Source of the DNA: an uncultured bacterium
GTDB lineage: Bacteria > Bacillota_I > Bacilli_A > RFN20 > CAG-826
NCBI GenBank assembly: GCA_949291375.1
Contig: CASEVI010000002.1
Span: 104,069 to 168,068 of the forward strand
Direction: 5' to 3'
Length of the DNA stretch: 64,000 nucleotides
Below, in pieces: positions 1 through 8,727 of this stretch. Each line of letters starts with the position of its first letter. Positions within the stretch are counted from its first letter, which is position 1. Made by a program: the position numbers and the translations under genes. The notes beneath the pieces were generated by a model. That model ran no database searches. It saw nothing but the letters and a program-made list of their open reading frames with translations, and was not told the DNA's origin.

Positions 1-382
1 GGATCCTGTAGCAATTACATCAAATCTACCATCTTCCTTAAAATATTTTAAAGAAGACCTAGCATTTGGACAATCTTGAATCTCATCAAATATTAAGACC
101 GTTTTATAAGGGATTAATTTAGAATTTTTTATTATTCTATTTGAATCACCTAAAGAAGAAATAAGTAAGCTAATTTTATTAATATCGAAATCACCGTCAA
201 AATAAGTTGATAATGATCTTTGTTTTCTAAAATCGAGGATAAAAGCATTTTCATAGTTTTTTCTAGCAAACTCTTTTACGATTGAAGTTTTACCAACTTG
301 TCTTAAACCTTTGATAATTAAAGGTTTTTTTATCGTCTTTCCGACTTTTTAATTCTTCTAAAATTTTTCTTCTAAATATCAT
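1..382 (-). pseudogene. AAA ATPase (AAA_14/DUF4143 type), N-terminal part, frameshifted, cut by window edge
   Basis: Reading the minus strand from the ATG at 382 gives MIFRRKILEELKSRKDDKK, then the frame breaks at a run of seven A (plus-strand T 325-331). Removing one base restores PLIIKGLRQVGKTS (Walker A), followed by KEFARKNYENAFILDFRKQ and a Walker B segment TVLIFDEIQDCP. These are the standard N-terminal elements of the AAA_14 ATPases that carry a C-terminal DUF4143 domain. The gene runs off the left edge, so its C-terminus is not visible. The slip lies in a homopolymer, so it could be a true mutation, a phase-variable site or a sequencing error. No ribosome site precedes the ATG. Confidence 0.75.
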
Positions 383-408
383 AATAATTAAATTCTAAAA
401 TTAAATTT

Positions 409-461
409 CACGTTTTTCATGCGACTTTTTTCATTATTTGCACGTTTTTCAAGCGACTTTT
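409..461. repeat. Two 21-bp direct repeats upstream of the ATPase start
   Basis: CACGTTTTTCATGCGACTTTT at 409-429 recurs with one mismatch at 441-461, a 32-bp period. Read on the minus strand the pair sits just upstream of the ATPase start at 382, in a position suited to binding a regulator, perhaps the gene's own product. Function is inferred from position only. Confidence 0.6.
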
Positions 462-633
462 GATACTTAGTGAAGTGGTAGAAAAAGAAAAACAACAAGA
501 TGAAAATTACTTATATTTTAAAAAGTTATTCTCTGATTAATTTCCATTTATCATACTGATTAATTCTATTTTTAATAATAACTTTTTTTCTTAAAGATGA
601 ACATATTTTATTAAAAATATATTACTCAAAAAA

Positions 634-660
634 TATTCGATAAATATCGTATTTTTTTAT
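634..660 (+). terminator. Terminator-like hairpin related to 10207-10236
   Basis: The core ATTCGATA-AA-TATCGTAT is followed by seven T on the plus strand. Almost the same element occurs on the minus strand at 10207-10236. No plus-strand gene clearly ends into it, only the short open stretch ending at 540. Confidence 0.4.
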
Positions 661-751
661 AGTTTTTATAGTAAATGGCCAATAATTTTCATAGGAAATG
701 GATAAATAATTTCATCACACTTGGCTATTTAATTTATTAATAAATAAATAT

Positions 752-1198
752 TTAAGCTTTTAATAAGTTAATAGGAACAACATAAATTCCTTCTTTAGTT
801 TTATAAGCACTTCCGCTAGCTACTAAGATCATTAAAAAAGAAGGTTCTTTTTCATTACTTTTATTAATTAATTTTTCTTTTAATAAAGCTAAAGACTTTT
901 TAGCTTTATTAATAGCTTCTTCTCCTCCTAATTTAATTTCACATAATCCATATCTTCCATCTTCTAATTTTAAAATAGCATCACATTCAAGTAAGGCATT
1001 ATCCCGATAATGCCTTACTTCTCCATTTAAAACACACATATATATTTTTAAATCTCTAATAGCTAAATCTTCAAAAATAAAGTAAAACTATTAAGATCAT
1101 TTATTAAATCATTTAGTAAAATATTTAAAACATTAACTGCAATAGAAACATCATTAAAATGTCTTGTAGGGGTTTGTCTTATTGATGTTTTAAAGCTA
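752..1198 (-). pseudogene. AAA ATPase (AAA_14/DUF4143 type), C-terminal remnant
   Basis: The minus strand encodes a DUF4143 tail: IRQTPTRHFNDVSIAVNVL, a one-base slip near 1078 (a T missing in the run before FEDLAIRDLKIY), then YRDNALLECDAILKLEDGRYG, LCEIKLGG and VVPINLLKA at the end. The motifs PTRHF.D, FEDLAIRDL, E.DAI and EIKLG are typical of the nuclease-fold-like end of this ATPase family. Homology starts abruptly at about 1198; the ATPase half is missing and the lipoprotein gene's terminator lies beyond. It is separate from the copy at 1-382, which is an N-terminus on the same strand. Confidence 0.8.
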
Positions 1199-1302
1199 AC
1201 TTATATTTTAATCAAGTATACAAATTTTCAATTTTAATAACGAACAAAAAAATAAAAATAGAGAGATACGCAAAGTAATGGCTATTTTTATAACATAAAT
1301 AT

Positions 1303-1336
1303 AATTTACTTTATGAGTTGAGTCATAAAGTAAATT
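1303..1336. repeat. Perfect 14-bp inverted repeat
   Basis: AATTTACTTTATGA (1303-1316) and its exact complement (1323-1336) flank a 6-nt loop. No T-run follows on either strand, so it is not a classic terminator. It lies between the ATPase remnant and the lipoprotein terminator. Confidence 0.55.
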
Positions 1337-1389
1337 TAATATTTATTTAGTGTGTATCGTTTATAAAATATTAATTAACTCTCGTATAT

Positions 1390-1430
1390 AAAAAGAGAAT
1401 ACGAGAGGTAGAAAACGTATTCTCTTTTTT
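1390..1430 (-). terminator. Terminator of the 984-aa lipoprotein gene
   Basis: On the minus strand AAAGAGAATACG and CGTATTCTCTTTTT form a strong stem closing on a U-run, 30-70 nt beyond the lipoprotein stop codon. Confidence 0.8.
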
Positions 1431-1458
1431 ATTTTTAATAATTAGAAGATATTTTTAA

Positions 1459-4413
1459 TTATTCACCTTCAATAGAATCTTCAAAAGGATTATCTACATT
1501 ATAGAAAACTGGTTTATTACCATTATTGGTTGCATTATTAACATTACTAATAGTAGTTTCATCAATAACCAATGTGCACTTATTAGCATCCGTATTAGTC
1601 ATATAAGCATAGATGTATGGGAAATAGAATTCACCATTAGAACCTTCAGCGTCTCTTTCAAAAGTTACATTAGTTAAAGTTAATGATTTATCGTTTGCGT
1701 AGCCAGAAGTTCTATTTTCAGCCCAACGATCTCCTAAAACAATATATCCTAAAGCAACGCTATTTCCATCACCCCAAGCTGTTTTAGAATAATCAACAGA
1801 ATAGGAAGATTTATCGTATTCTTTAATAGAAACTTTACAATCAGTTAAAGTAACATTGCCAGCTCTAACAATTACAGCTTGGTCATCACCACAAATCGAT
1901 GATTTATTAACTTTAACGATGGATGGAATATTAATTAATAAGCCAGTACCCATACTTCCACTTAAAGTTGAATTATTAACATCAACAATAATATTGTAGT
2001 TTTCAACTTTTGATGCATTTGTTGATAAACCAAATGAAACACCTTCGACAGTAGAATTATTGACAACTACTTTAGCGGCATCTCCATTTGGATAAATAGC
2101 ACACGAATCACTTTCGTAAGAAACGTTATCTAAATTTAACGAAGCTCCACTTTGAACAATTAATGCTCCAAGAGATACTCTATTTGGACTTGGATTGCCT
2201 GTACTTGGATCAACATCATAAACAAGACTTCCTTTTTCTTCACTACTACTTGTAATGTTTAATATTTGGCCATTACTTATAGTTGTTGATAAAGTATTAA
2301 TATTTTCCTTTTCATTGTATGTTCCCGTACTTGCGGTTTTAACAGTTAATCTTTTACCATTTAAATCAAGATTTGTTTCTTCTCTACCTTCAACTGGTAA
2401 CTTGCTTGTAGTAGTAACTTCTTTATTTAATTTAAAATATTTAACACCACTAACAACCACATTTTGATTATTCATTAAGGTTAATTGATTTGCATCATCA
2501 ATTAATAATGGATTTTCTTTACTACCATCTCCTCCAGCAAACTTAACTCCTTCAAGAGGTGTTCCTTTTAATACTTTCTTATCGCCATTATTATCCGAAT
2601 AAGTTACTTCACTATAAAGTTGACCATTAATAAAGACGTTTTGAACGGTTTCAACATCTCCTTCAACATTTGCAACTTTAACAAAATTAGATGCTTTTGC
2701 TTCAATTTTTACTCCATTAACACTAACATCTTTTGGATATTTTTCATCCTTAGCAAGTAATTCGAGTTTATCGTATGAATTATTTCCCCAACAAGCATCA
2801 AATACAGCTAATAAACCACCTTTTATAGTTGTAGTTAATCTTCCAGGTTTAGAAATAGTTTCTCCGCTATCTCCTGCTAATGTAGAAACAGTGTCTTCTG
2901 TTTCTACATTATTATACTGATATTCTGTTTTTAAATTATCTTTTGTTAATTTAACTCCATTATGAGTTAAATTATTAACATTAACATCAAAATAAGAAGC
3001 ACTATCTTGAGAAGAGTAAGTTGTTAAATCATTTTGTTGCCATAAATTAAACATGATTACTGGATTTTTGCCATTATCGTTAATGTTTAAATTTTCTAAG
3101 TTTATTGAAACAGACTTATTTTCTGAATTAGTAGTTTTTTCATAATCTGCTAATGTTAAGAAATTAGTTTTACCTTCAAAAGAAGAGTCTTTAATAGTAA
3201 TTGAAGCATCATCAGCAAATTGTTGAGCAGAAATAATTGTTCCAGTTAAACCTTTAACATCTGTATTTGAAATTTCTAAATTTGAAATAGTTGAACTTGT
3301 TAATTGAGTCATTAAAGAAACTCCGCTATCTTTTCCATCATAAGAGACTCTTACATTAGAAAGAGTAATATCACTTGTTTCAGCTTGAATCAAAGTATGT
3401 AAAGCGTTATTTCCCATTGAATCTTTACTAGTTACATCTAAAGATACATTTTCTAATGTTAAAGAACCACCTTTTCTAACATAGGAAATAATATTTTCAT
3501 CTCCATTAAATGAAGTTTCACTTCCTACTTCAGCGCTTAAAGTAATATTAGAAAGTGTTAAATCATCAGATGATGTAATAGAAGATTTGTCTGTTAATGT
3601 TAATTTAGCATTACTTCCATCTTCTTTTTTGCCATCAATAACGACAGGGTTATTATTTGTATTTCCACTAATTTCAATTTTTGAAGCGGTTAAATCTTCA
3701 TTTACATTAACTACAACTGCTTCTCCTTCTGGAGTTCCGGTTGGAACTTCAACTTTTAAAGAACCACCAGTTGTATCAGGAGTTACGGAAGTTGCAACTT
3801 TTCCACTAACGACAAAGCCACCTTCCATCATTTTAATAGCAGTTGTTTCTAAACCAGTATCGCTATAAACAACAGTTCCATTATTTTTAATATCCCAAAC
3901 AAAAGATACATCACCACTTGAATCAGTAGGAACAAAAGTAAATGTAACTTCTTCTCCTACAAGTGCTGAACCTACATTAGAAGTAATATATCCTCCTTCA
4001 ACAGGTAAAATTGTATTTGAATAAGCGGTTTCTCCTGGTTTACCTTGACTTCCAGTTGAGCCATTTAATCCATCTTTTCCATCTTCACCATCTTCACCTT
4101 TAATATTCATTTTTAAAGTCCAACCAGCTTCTTCTTTTTGATAAACATCGCCATTAGTGGTATTTAAATACATATCGCCAACCTTACCTAATGTGTCAGC
4201 TGGTTTAGAAGTTCCGGTTAACCAAGTTGAACCATCTTTCCCATCTTCTCCATCTTCTCCTGGATCTCCTTTATCTCCTTTAGGGCCAGTTTCTCCAGTA
4301 GGACCTGCTGGACCGGTATCTCCTTTATCTCCCTTTTCTCCGCTACAACTACTTAAACCTAATAAACCAATGAGTGTTAAAGCAGTTAAGGATAATAATT
4401 TTGTTTTTTTCAT
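1459..4413 (-). CDS. Collagen-like surface lipoprotein, 984 aa
   Basis: The first residues form a lipoprotein signal (MKKTKLLSL...LSSC, lipobox Cys near residue 23), so the product is expected to be lipid-anchored on the outer face of the membrane. Residues about 25-62 are Gly-X-Y repeats (GDKGDTGPAGPTGETG...), followed by a linker module WLTGTSKPADTLG...GDVYQK, a second Gly-X-Y block (GEDGEDGKDGLNG) and SNTILP. The remaining ~850 residues are rich in Asn/Ser/Thr and short beta strands (LTLSNITL, ISNTDVKGL, LTNVTF), as in parallel beta-helix surface proteins, with a FAGGDGSKENPLLID repeat-start motif around the middle. Two paralogues lie at 4930 and 10473. The start has AGAGG upstream. Binding partner and role are unknown; adhesion or surface variation is inference. 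Confidence 0.85.
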   Translation of the reverse strand: MKKTKLLSLTALTLIGLLGLSSCSGEKGDKGDTGPAGPTGETGPKGDKGDPGEDGEDGKDGSTWLTGTSKPADTLGKVGDMYLNTTNGDVYQKEEAGWTLKMNIKGEDGEDGKDGLNGSTGSQGKPGETAYSNTILPVEGGYITSNVGSALVGEEVTFTFVPTDSSGDVSFVWDIKNNGTVVYSDTGLETTAIKMMEGGFVVSGKVATSVTPDTTGGSLKVEVPTGTPEGEAVVVNVNEDLTASKIEISGNTNNNPVVIDGKKEDGSNAKLTLTDKSSITSSDDLTLSNITLSAEVGSETSFNGDENIISYVRKGGSLTLENVSLDVTSKDSMGNNALHTLIQAETSDITLSNVRVSYDGKDSGVSLMTQLTSSTISNLEISNTDVKGLTGTIISAQQFADDASITIKDSSFEGKTNFLTLADYEKTTNSENKSVSINLENLNINDNGKNPVIMFNLWQQNDLTTYSSQDSASYFDVNVNNLTHNGVKLTKDNLKTEYQYNNVETEDTVSTLAGDSGETISKPGRLTTTIKGGLLAVFDACWGNNSYDKLELLAKDEKYPKDVSVNGVKIEAKASNFVKVANVEGDVETVQNVFINGQLYSEVTYSDNNGDKKVLKGTPLEGVKFAGGDGSKENPLLIDDANQLTLMNNQNVVVSGVKYFKLNKEVTTTSKLPVEGREETNLDLNGKRLTVKTASTGTYNEKENINTLSTTISNGQILNITSSSEEKGSLVYDVDPSTGNPSPNRVSLGALIVQSGASLNLDNVSYESDSCAIYPNGDAAKVVVNNSTVEGVSFGLSTNASKVENYNIIVDVNNSTLSGSMGTGLLINIPSIVKVNKSSICGDDQAVIVRAGNVTLTDCKVSIKEYDKSSYSVDYSKTAWGDGNSVALGYIVLGDRWAENRTSGYANDKSLTLTNVTFERDAEGSNGEFYFPYIYAYMTNTDANKCTLVIDETTISNVNNATNNGNKPVFYNVDNPFEDSIEGE

Positions 4414-4579
4414 AGTTTATACCTATACCTCTAAATAATTATTTTTCAGCATTTAAAAATTGCTGAAAAATGTTTTTCTATGAAAAAAGCCTAAATTAAA
4501 AAAAAAAAAAAAACAAGTCTAGAAACACAAAAATATAACCCTATAAAAAGATAAGGAAATAGACTTGTCACTTATTATA
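4414..4579 (-). promoter_or_regulatory. Structured leader of the 984-aa lipoprotein: -10, stem-loop, 16-nt homopolymer, second hairpin
   Basis: On the minus strand: TATAAT (4579-4574), then the stem ACAAGTCTA (4521-4513 pairs with 4568-4560), a T16 tract (4513-4498), the conserved block AATTTAGGC, a hairpin TTTTTCAGCA/TGCTGAAAAA (4470-4442) and AGAGG before the ATG. The stem plus T-run has the form of an intrinsic terminator inside the leader. The same order and an identical distance (85 nt) between ATG and T-tract are seen upstream of the 1087-aa paralogue. Confidence 0.65.
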
Positions 4580-4645
4580 CATAAGATTAAGAAGATCTTA
4601 ATTAAAAGATAATATCCTTTATAACTTCCTTATTATTCTTATTAC

Positions 4646-4858
4646 CTATCTATTTCTTCCTAATATTAATTTTTCTAGACCAACATTATTAATACGCATA
4701 TAAGCAATCACTTCTAAATTATAATGTATAGAAACATTTATATAATTTTCTTCGATATCAAATATATCCTAATCATAATGCTTTAAAACTTCATTAACTC
4801 TATAACTTCTAGCCAAAATAGAAATAAATTTAATTAAAAATAGAAAGAAGATAACTAA
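4646..4858 (-). pseudogene. Possible remnant of an AlbA_2-type ATP-binding regulator (COG2865)
   Basis: The minus strand of this intergenic region has a coding-like frame with one internal TAG: ILARSYRVNEVLKHYD*DIFDIEENYINVSIHYN, ending at 4646. The pattern I..I..SY...F.IEENYI.V.I.YN resembles the segment after the GHKL-like domain of COG2865 regulators. The match is short and made by eye, so it is tentative. It overlaps the upstream regions of both flanking lipoprotein genes. Confidence 0.3.
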
Positions 4859-4861
4859 ATA

Positions 4862-4922
4862 TACCATATTTTATAAACGCTTATAAAATAGGATATACAT
4901 TACATATATAAGAGAGGTAATA
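4862..4922 (+). promoter_or_regulatory. Upstream hairpin and ribosome site of the 694-aa lipoprotein
   Basis: TTTTATAAACGCTTATAAAA near 4870-4890 is an imperfect palindrome about 40 nt before the ATG, followed by AGAGAGGTAA as ribosome site. It may be an operator or a leader hairpin; no clear -35/-10 pair was assigned. Confidence 0.35.
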
Positions 4923-4929
4923 CTAATAT

Positions 4930-7014
4930 ATGAAAGAATATAAAACTAAAAAATTAAGATTAATCTCTTTATTAGCTTTAAGTACTATAACTTTATCTTC
5001 TTTAATTAGTTGTAGTTCTATTAAAGGAGATAAAGGAGACACAGGTTCTACTGGTCCAACTGGAGAAACTGGTCCTAAAGGAGATAAAGGAGATCCAGGA
5101 AGTGATGGAAAAGATGGAGAAGATGGTTCATTATGGTTAACAGGAACATCTAAACCAATAGATTCATTAGGTAAAGAAGGAGATATGTATCTTAATACAT
5201 CTAATGGCGATGTCTATCAAAAAGAAGAAAGTGGATGGACATTAAAAATGAATATTAAAGGTGAAGATGGTGAAGATGGAAAAGATGGATTAAATGGTTC
5301 ATCGGGAAGCCAAGGAAGACCAGGAGAAACCGCATGGTCCAATACAATCCTCCCTTCTACTGATGGAGTAATCATTCCTTCTTTAGGAAGTCAAAAGGTT
5401 GGTGAAGATATTACTTTTACTTTTGATTGCGAGTCGTTAGATGAAGCTAATGGCGAAAAAATCATATGGTCAATTATAAATAAAGAAGGCGACACCAAAA
5501 CTTACGAAGGAAAAAGTGTCACTTTAAAAATGGAAGCAGGTGGTTTTGTTGTTAGTGCTCAAAAATCAGTCGGTAACATAACTATCGCAAATAGCGAAAG
5601 TGAATTAAAAGAACAATTAGAAAACTTACAGCCTGGTGAAAATACAATTATTTTAAATGATGAGGTTGAATTGAAAGCTGAAGATATTAGTTCTATTTCA
5701 ACTATGTCAAAAAATGAAATAAACTTATTAAATAATAAAAGAGAAAAATCATCATTAAAAACAGGAAAACTTGAAATTTATAGTTCTGATAATGAAAACG
5801 TTACATTAAATATTTTATCAAATGGTAATAAGAAGAAACTTAAATTCCCATTTTTGACCGTTATTGGAAGTGGTGATGTAGATTTAAGATTTAATAATGT
5901 TGATTTGATCTTAGATTTGGATTTCTCAAATTTAGATGTTAATGAAGCTCTTATATATGGACGCTTCAATTTCATTAATTCTAAAGGAGTGAATAAAATA
6001 TCTTTTAATAATTCAACATTTTCAATTGAACCAAGCAAAGAAATTTTAAATAGCGGTACATATACAATTTTAACTCCAAATTTTATTAATTTTGATGGTA
6101 AAAGTTTAGAATTCAATAATTTTGTCCAAAATAAAAGGTTTTCAAATTCTAGTTGGGGATTTATACAAATGAGTTCAAATGATGGACAGAGTATTTATAG
6201 CAGTTTAGGAAATATGAATAGTAACTTAGAAAGTATAAAAATTAATAATTCCACAATATATACAAGTGTTCCTTTTAATATATCGTCCTTTAGAAATTCA
6301 CTTTCTTTAGATATTAACATCAATAACTCAAGTTTCTATAATTGTAAACCATATAACCGACATATGAGTGATGGTTCTCCCTTAGATTACTTAATGCCTT
6401 TCTTTATGCTAGATATAGATAGAGAAATAAACAAAAATTTTAATGTTAACATCGATATTAATAATGTTTCTTATGGATTATATTGGGATGAACAATTAGA
6501 TGAATTTCCAGTATTTTTAACTGACGGCTCCCCATCAACATTTGTTTTTTATTCTACATTAAATGATAGTTATCGGAACGACGAATACCATAATTTTGAT
6601 GAATCTTTATATGAAAAAATAGACGAACATTTTAATCCTGCTAATGATTTTAATGATCTTTCTTTAAATGATAAAGTAAATATTTCACTTAATAACTTTT
6701 CATTATATGGAGAAAAAATTAATTCATTTGATGGCTTTGAAATACCTCAAGGTGAAAATATATTAAAAACTTATTATTGCGATTCTTGTCAAAAGGATGT
6801 TAATTGTATTGATTATTGTAAAACTTGGAAAGATTTATATACAAAAAGAAATAAACCATTAATAACTTATTCATGGACATTAGATTTTTGTGGACATAAT
6901 ACCAATTTACCTGAAGGAGGCTATATAGGATCTAGTGGAATGTTTATTGATAACTCTTTATATCCATCTTTATCGTTAAATAATAAAAAGATAACTTCTT
7001 TTTATAACTACTAA
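4930..7014 (+). CDS. Collagen-like surface lipoprotein, 694 aa
   Basis: Paralogue of the 984- and 1087-aa lipoproteins. Signal peptide with lipobox LISC (Cys near residue 28), Gly-X-Y repeats, the WLTGTSKP...GDVYQK linker and a second Gly-X-Y block match residue for residue over long stretches, including 56 identical bases shared with the 984-aa gene in inverted orientation. From about residue 150 the sequence diverges: Asn/Ser-rich beta-strand repeats (LSLDININNSSFYN, FNVNIDINNVSYG) and, near residue 615, a Cys cluster (YYCDSCQKDVNCIDYC) plus CGHN that the paralogues lack. Start chosen at the ATG preceded by AGAGAGG. It is divergent from the 984-aa gene. It lacks the poly-T leader seen in the two paralogues. 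Confidence 0.85.
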   Translation: MKEYKTKKLRLISLLALSTITLSSLISCSSIKGDKGDTGSTGPTGETGPKGDKGDPGSDGKDGEDGSLWLTGTSKPIDSLGKEGDMYLNTSNGDVYQKEESGWTLKMNIKGEDGEDGKDGLNGSSGSQGRPGETAWSNTILPSTDGVIIPSLGSQKVGEDITFTFDCESLDEANGEKIIWSIINKEGDTKTYEGKSVTLKMEAGGFVVSAQKSVGNITIANSESELKEQLENLQPGENTIILNDEVELKAEDISSISTMSKNEINLLNNKREKSSLKTGKLEIYSSDNENVTLNILSNGNKKKLKFPFLTVIGSGDVDLRFNNVDLILDLDFSNLDVNEALIYGRFNFINSKGVNKISFNNSTFSIEPSKEILNSGTYTILTPNFINFDGKSLEFNNFVQNKRFSNSSWGFIQMSSNDGQSIYSSLGNMNSNLESIKINNSTIYTSVPFNISSFRNSLSLDININNSSFYNCKPYNRHMSDGSPLDYLMPFFMLDIDREINKNFNVNIDINNVSYGLYWDEQLDEFPVFLTDGSPSTFVFYSTLNDSYRNDEYHNFDESLYEKIDEHFNPANDFNDLSLNDKVNISLNNFSLYGEKINSFDGFEIPQGENILKTYYCDSCQKDVNCIDYCKTWKDLYTKRNKPLITYSWTLDFCGHNTNLPEGGYIGSSGMFIDNSLYPSLSLNNKKITSFYNY

Positions 7015-7039
7015 TAAAAAGTAATTAAAGGATTTTATT

Positions 7040-7078
7040 AAATTAGGAGAGTATATCTTAACTACTCTCCTAATTTTT
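7040..7078 (+). terminator. Terminator of the 694-aa lipoprotein gene
   Basis: AAATTAGGAGAGTA and TACTCTCCTAATTTTT form a 14-bp stem with a T-run, 26 nt after the stop codon. Confidence 0.85.
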
Positions 7079-7397
7079 AAATAATTGGTTAAATAAATAG
7101 TTTTGCAGTTTGAATTATATATAAATCGTGTTTTAATAATAATTTTACAATGAATTTAATTAAAATATTTAATTTACATATAAACGACTTATTGATGTTA
7201 TTTATTTAAAATACATCGATTCTTAAATTATTTTACAAATTAAAGCAAGTATTTCTAATTTGGTTAGATGGATAGAACTTTTTAAAGATAATATTTTCCA
7301 TTTTTTAGATTTATATTACTTAACCTATTTTAAAATTGATAATGTTGTTACAGTTATGCTAGTTTTTATTTTAAAATTTATATACTATTAACTTAAA
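7079..7397. other. Gap after the lipoprotein terminator
   Basis: AT-rich. A stretch of about 45 open codons on the plus strand (near 7255-7391, reading NLVRWIELFKDNIFHFLDLYY) has no start or recognisable family and could be a fragment of a lost gene. Nothing else seen. Confidence 0.4.
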
Positions 7398-7433
7398 TTG
7401 ACAAAAAGTGGTAAAAATACCAAAAATCGTCAA
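7398..7433. promoter_or_regulatory. Inverted repeat just upstream of an ATPase pseudogene
   Basis: TTGAC and GTCAA form the outer arms and GGTA/TACC the inner arms of a 36-bp symmetric element placed directly before the GGGGGA ribosome-site-like sequence of the next gene. It looks like an operator for that gene. Confidence 0.5.
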
Positions 7434-7441
7434 GGGGGAAT

Positions 7442-8698
7442 GATATTGAATTTTTAACAGATAAATACTTAAGTCATTTAAAAAATAGAATGAATAATGG
7501 ATTAATTAAAGTAATAACTGGTATTAGAAGAGTAGGTAAATCTTATTTATTATTTAATCTATTTTATAATTATCTTTTAAGTATAAATGTTGAATCATCA
7601 CACATTATTAAAATTGAACTAGATTTAAGAGAAAATAAAAAATATCGAGATCCAGATGAAATATTATTCTTTATTAAATCATTAATAAAAGATGACAAAA
7701 AATATTATATCTTGCTTGATTAAGTTCAAATGTTAGATGATTTTGAAGAAGTTTTAAATTCCTTACTTTAATTAAATAACGTTGATATTTATGTAACAGG
7801 AAATAATTCAAAATTTCTTTCTAAAGATATAATTACTGAATTTAGAGGAAGAGGAGATGAAATACATCTCTATCCTTTAACTTTTAAAGAATACAAAGAA
7901 AACTATAATGGTGATATTTATCATGCTTGGGCTGATTATATTTTATATGGTGGACTTCCTTTAATTTTATCGATAAAAGCAGAAACACAAAAGGTAAATT
8001 ATTTAACTACTTTATTTGAAGAAACTTATATAAAAGATATTTTAGAGCATCATAAAATAATTAAAACTCAAGAATTAGAAGATTTAATTAATATTATAGC
8101 TTCTCAGATTGGATCATTATCTAACGCTTCAAAAATAGAAAAGACTTTTAAAAGTGTTTTAAATTCAAAAATTAGTATAAATACGATTAAAGAATATATC
8201 GATTGTTTAGAAGATGCATTTATTATCTCTAGAGCTTATCGATATGATGTAAAGAGAAGAAAATATATTGGAACTCCGTTAAAATTTTATTTTGAAGATG
8301 TCGGTTTAAGAAATGCTCGACTTGGTTTTAGACAAATAGAAGAAAATCATTTAATGGAAAATATTATCTATAATGAACTAAAATTTAGAGGATTTAATGT
8401 TGATGTTGGAATAGTCAATAAAAGAGAAAACGATAAAGAAGGAAAAAATATTCGAAAATCATATGAAATTGATTTTATAGCTAGTTTAGGAAATAAACGA
8501 TATTATATTCAATCAGCTTATTCTTTAACTAATAAGGAAAAAGAAAATCAAGAAATGCAATCTTTAATTAATATTAATGATTCATTTAAAAAGATAATTA
8601 TTGTTAAAGATATTATTAATATTTATCGTGATGAAAACGGAATAACTACAATGAATATTTTTGACTTCCTTTTAAATGAAAATAGTTTAGACTTATAA
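7442..8698 (+). pseudogene. AAA ATPase (DUF4143 family), near full length with two nonsense codons
   Basis: A single frame encodes about 400 residues of an AAA ATPase: VITGIRRVGKSYLL (Walker A), YILLD*VQMLDDFEEVL, VDIYVTGNNSKFLS, FRGRGDEIHLYPLTFKEY, then a winged-helix-like region and the C-terminal domain FEDVGLRNARLGFRQ and YEIDFIASLG. It is broken by TAA at 7721 and TAA at 7769. The first replaces the catalytic Glu after the Walker B Asp. No ATG is in frame near the ribosome-site-like GGGGGA (7435-7440); the ATG at 7440 leads to a stop after five codons, so the start has also shifted. Surrounding genes use TAA as normal stop, so readthrough is unlikely. Confidence 0.85.
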
Positions 8699-8727
8699 TA
8701 TTTTATTGATAATTTTTCTCAATAGCT

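Larger units (their letters stand above)
383..751. other. Gap between two ATPase remnants
   Basis: AT-rich, no intact gene. It holds a pair of direct repeats (409-461), a short open stretch on the plus strand ending at 540 (LSEVVEKEKQQDENYLYF...), which may be the tail of a lost gene, a terminator-like hairpin (634-660), and an imperfect inverted repeat with arms TAAATGGCCAA near 671 and TTGGCTATTTA near 722. I recognise no product. Confidence 0.5.

Noticed and set aside
1-6. GGATCC at the first bases, suggesting a cloning junction
   Set aside because: The ATPase frame runs straight through it to the edge, so it is just sequence.
4157-4438. Pro/Ser-rich frame opposite the collagen repeats (also 2255-2467, 3587-3868, 13264-13467)
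   Set aside because: Complement of Gly-X-Y and Asn/Thr-rich coding sequence; no ribosome site and no independent coding signal.
7721-7771. Stop-codon recoding of TAA in the ATPase frame
   Set aside because: Neighbouring intact genes end in TAA, and TGA is used as a stop too, so the standard code holds; mutation is simpler.
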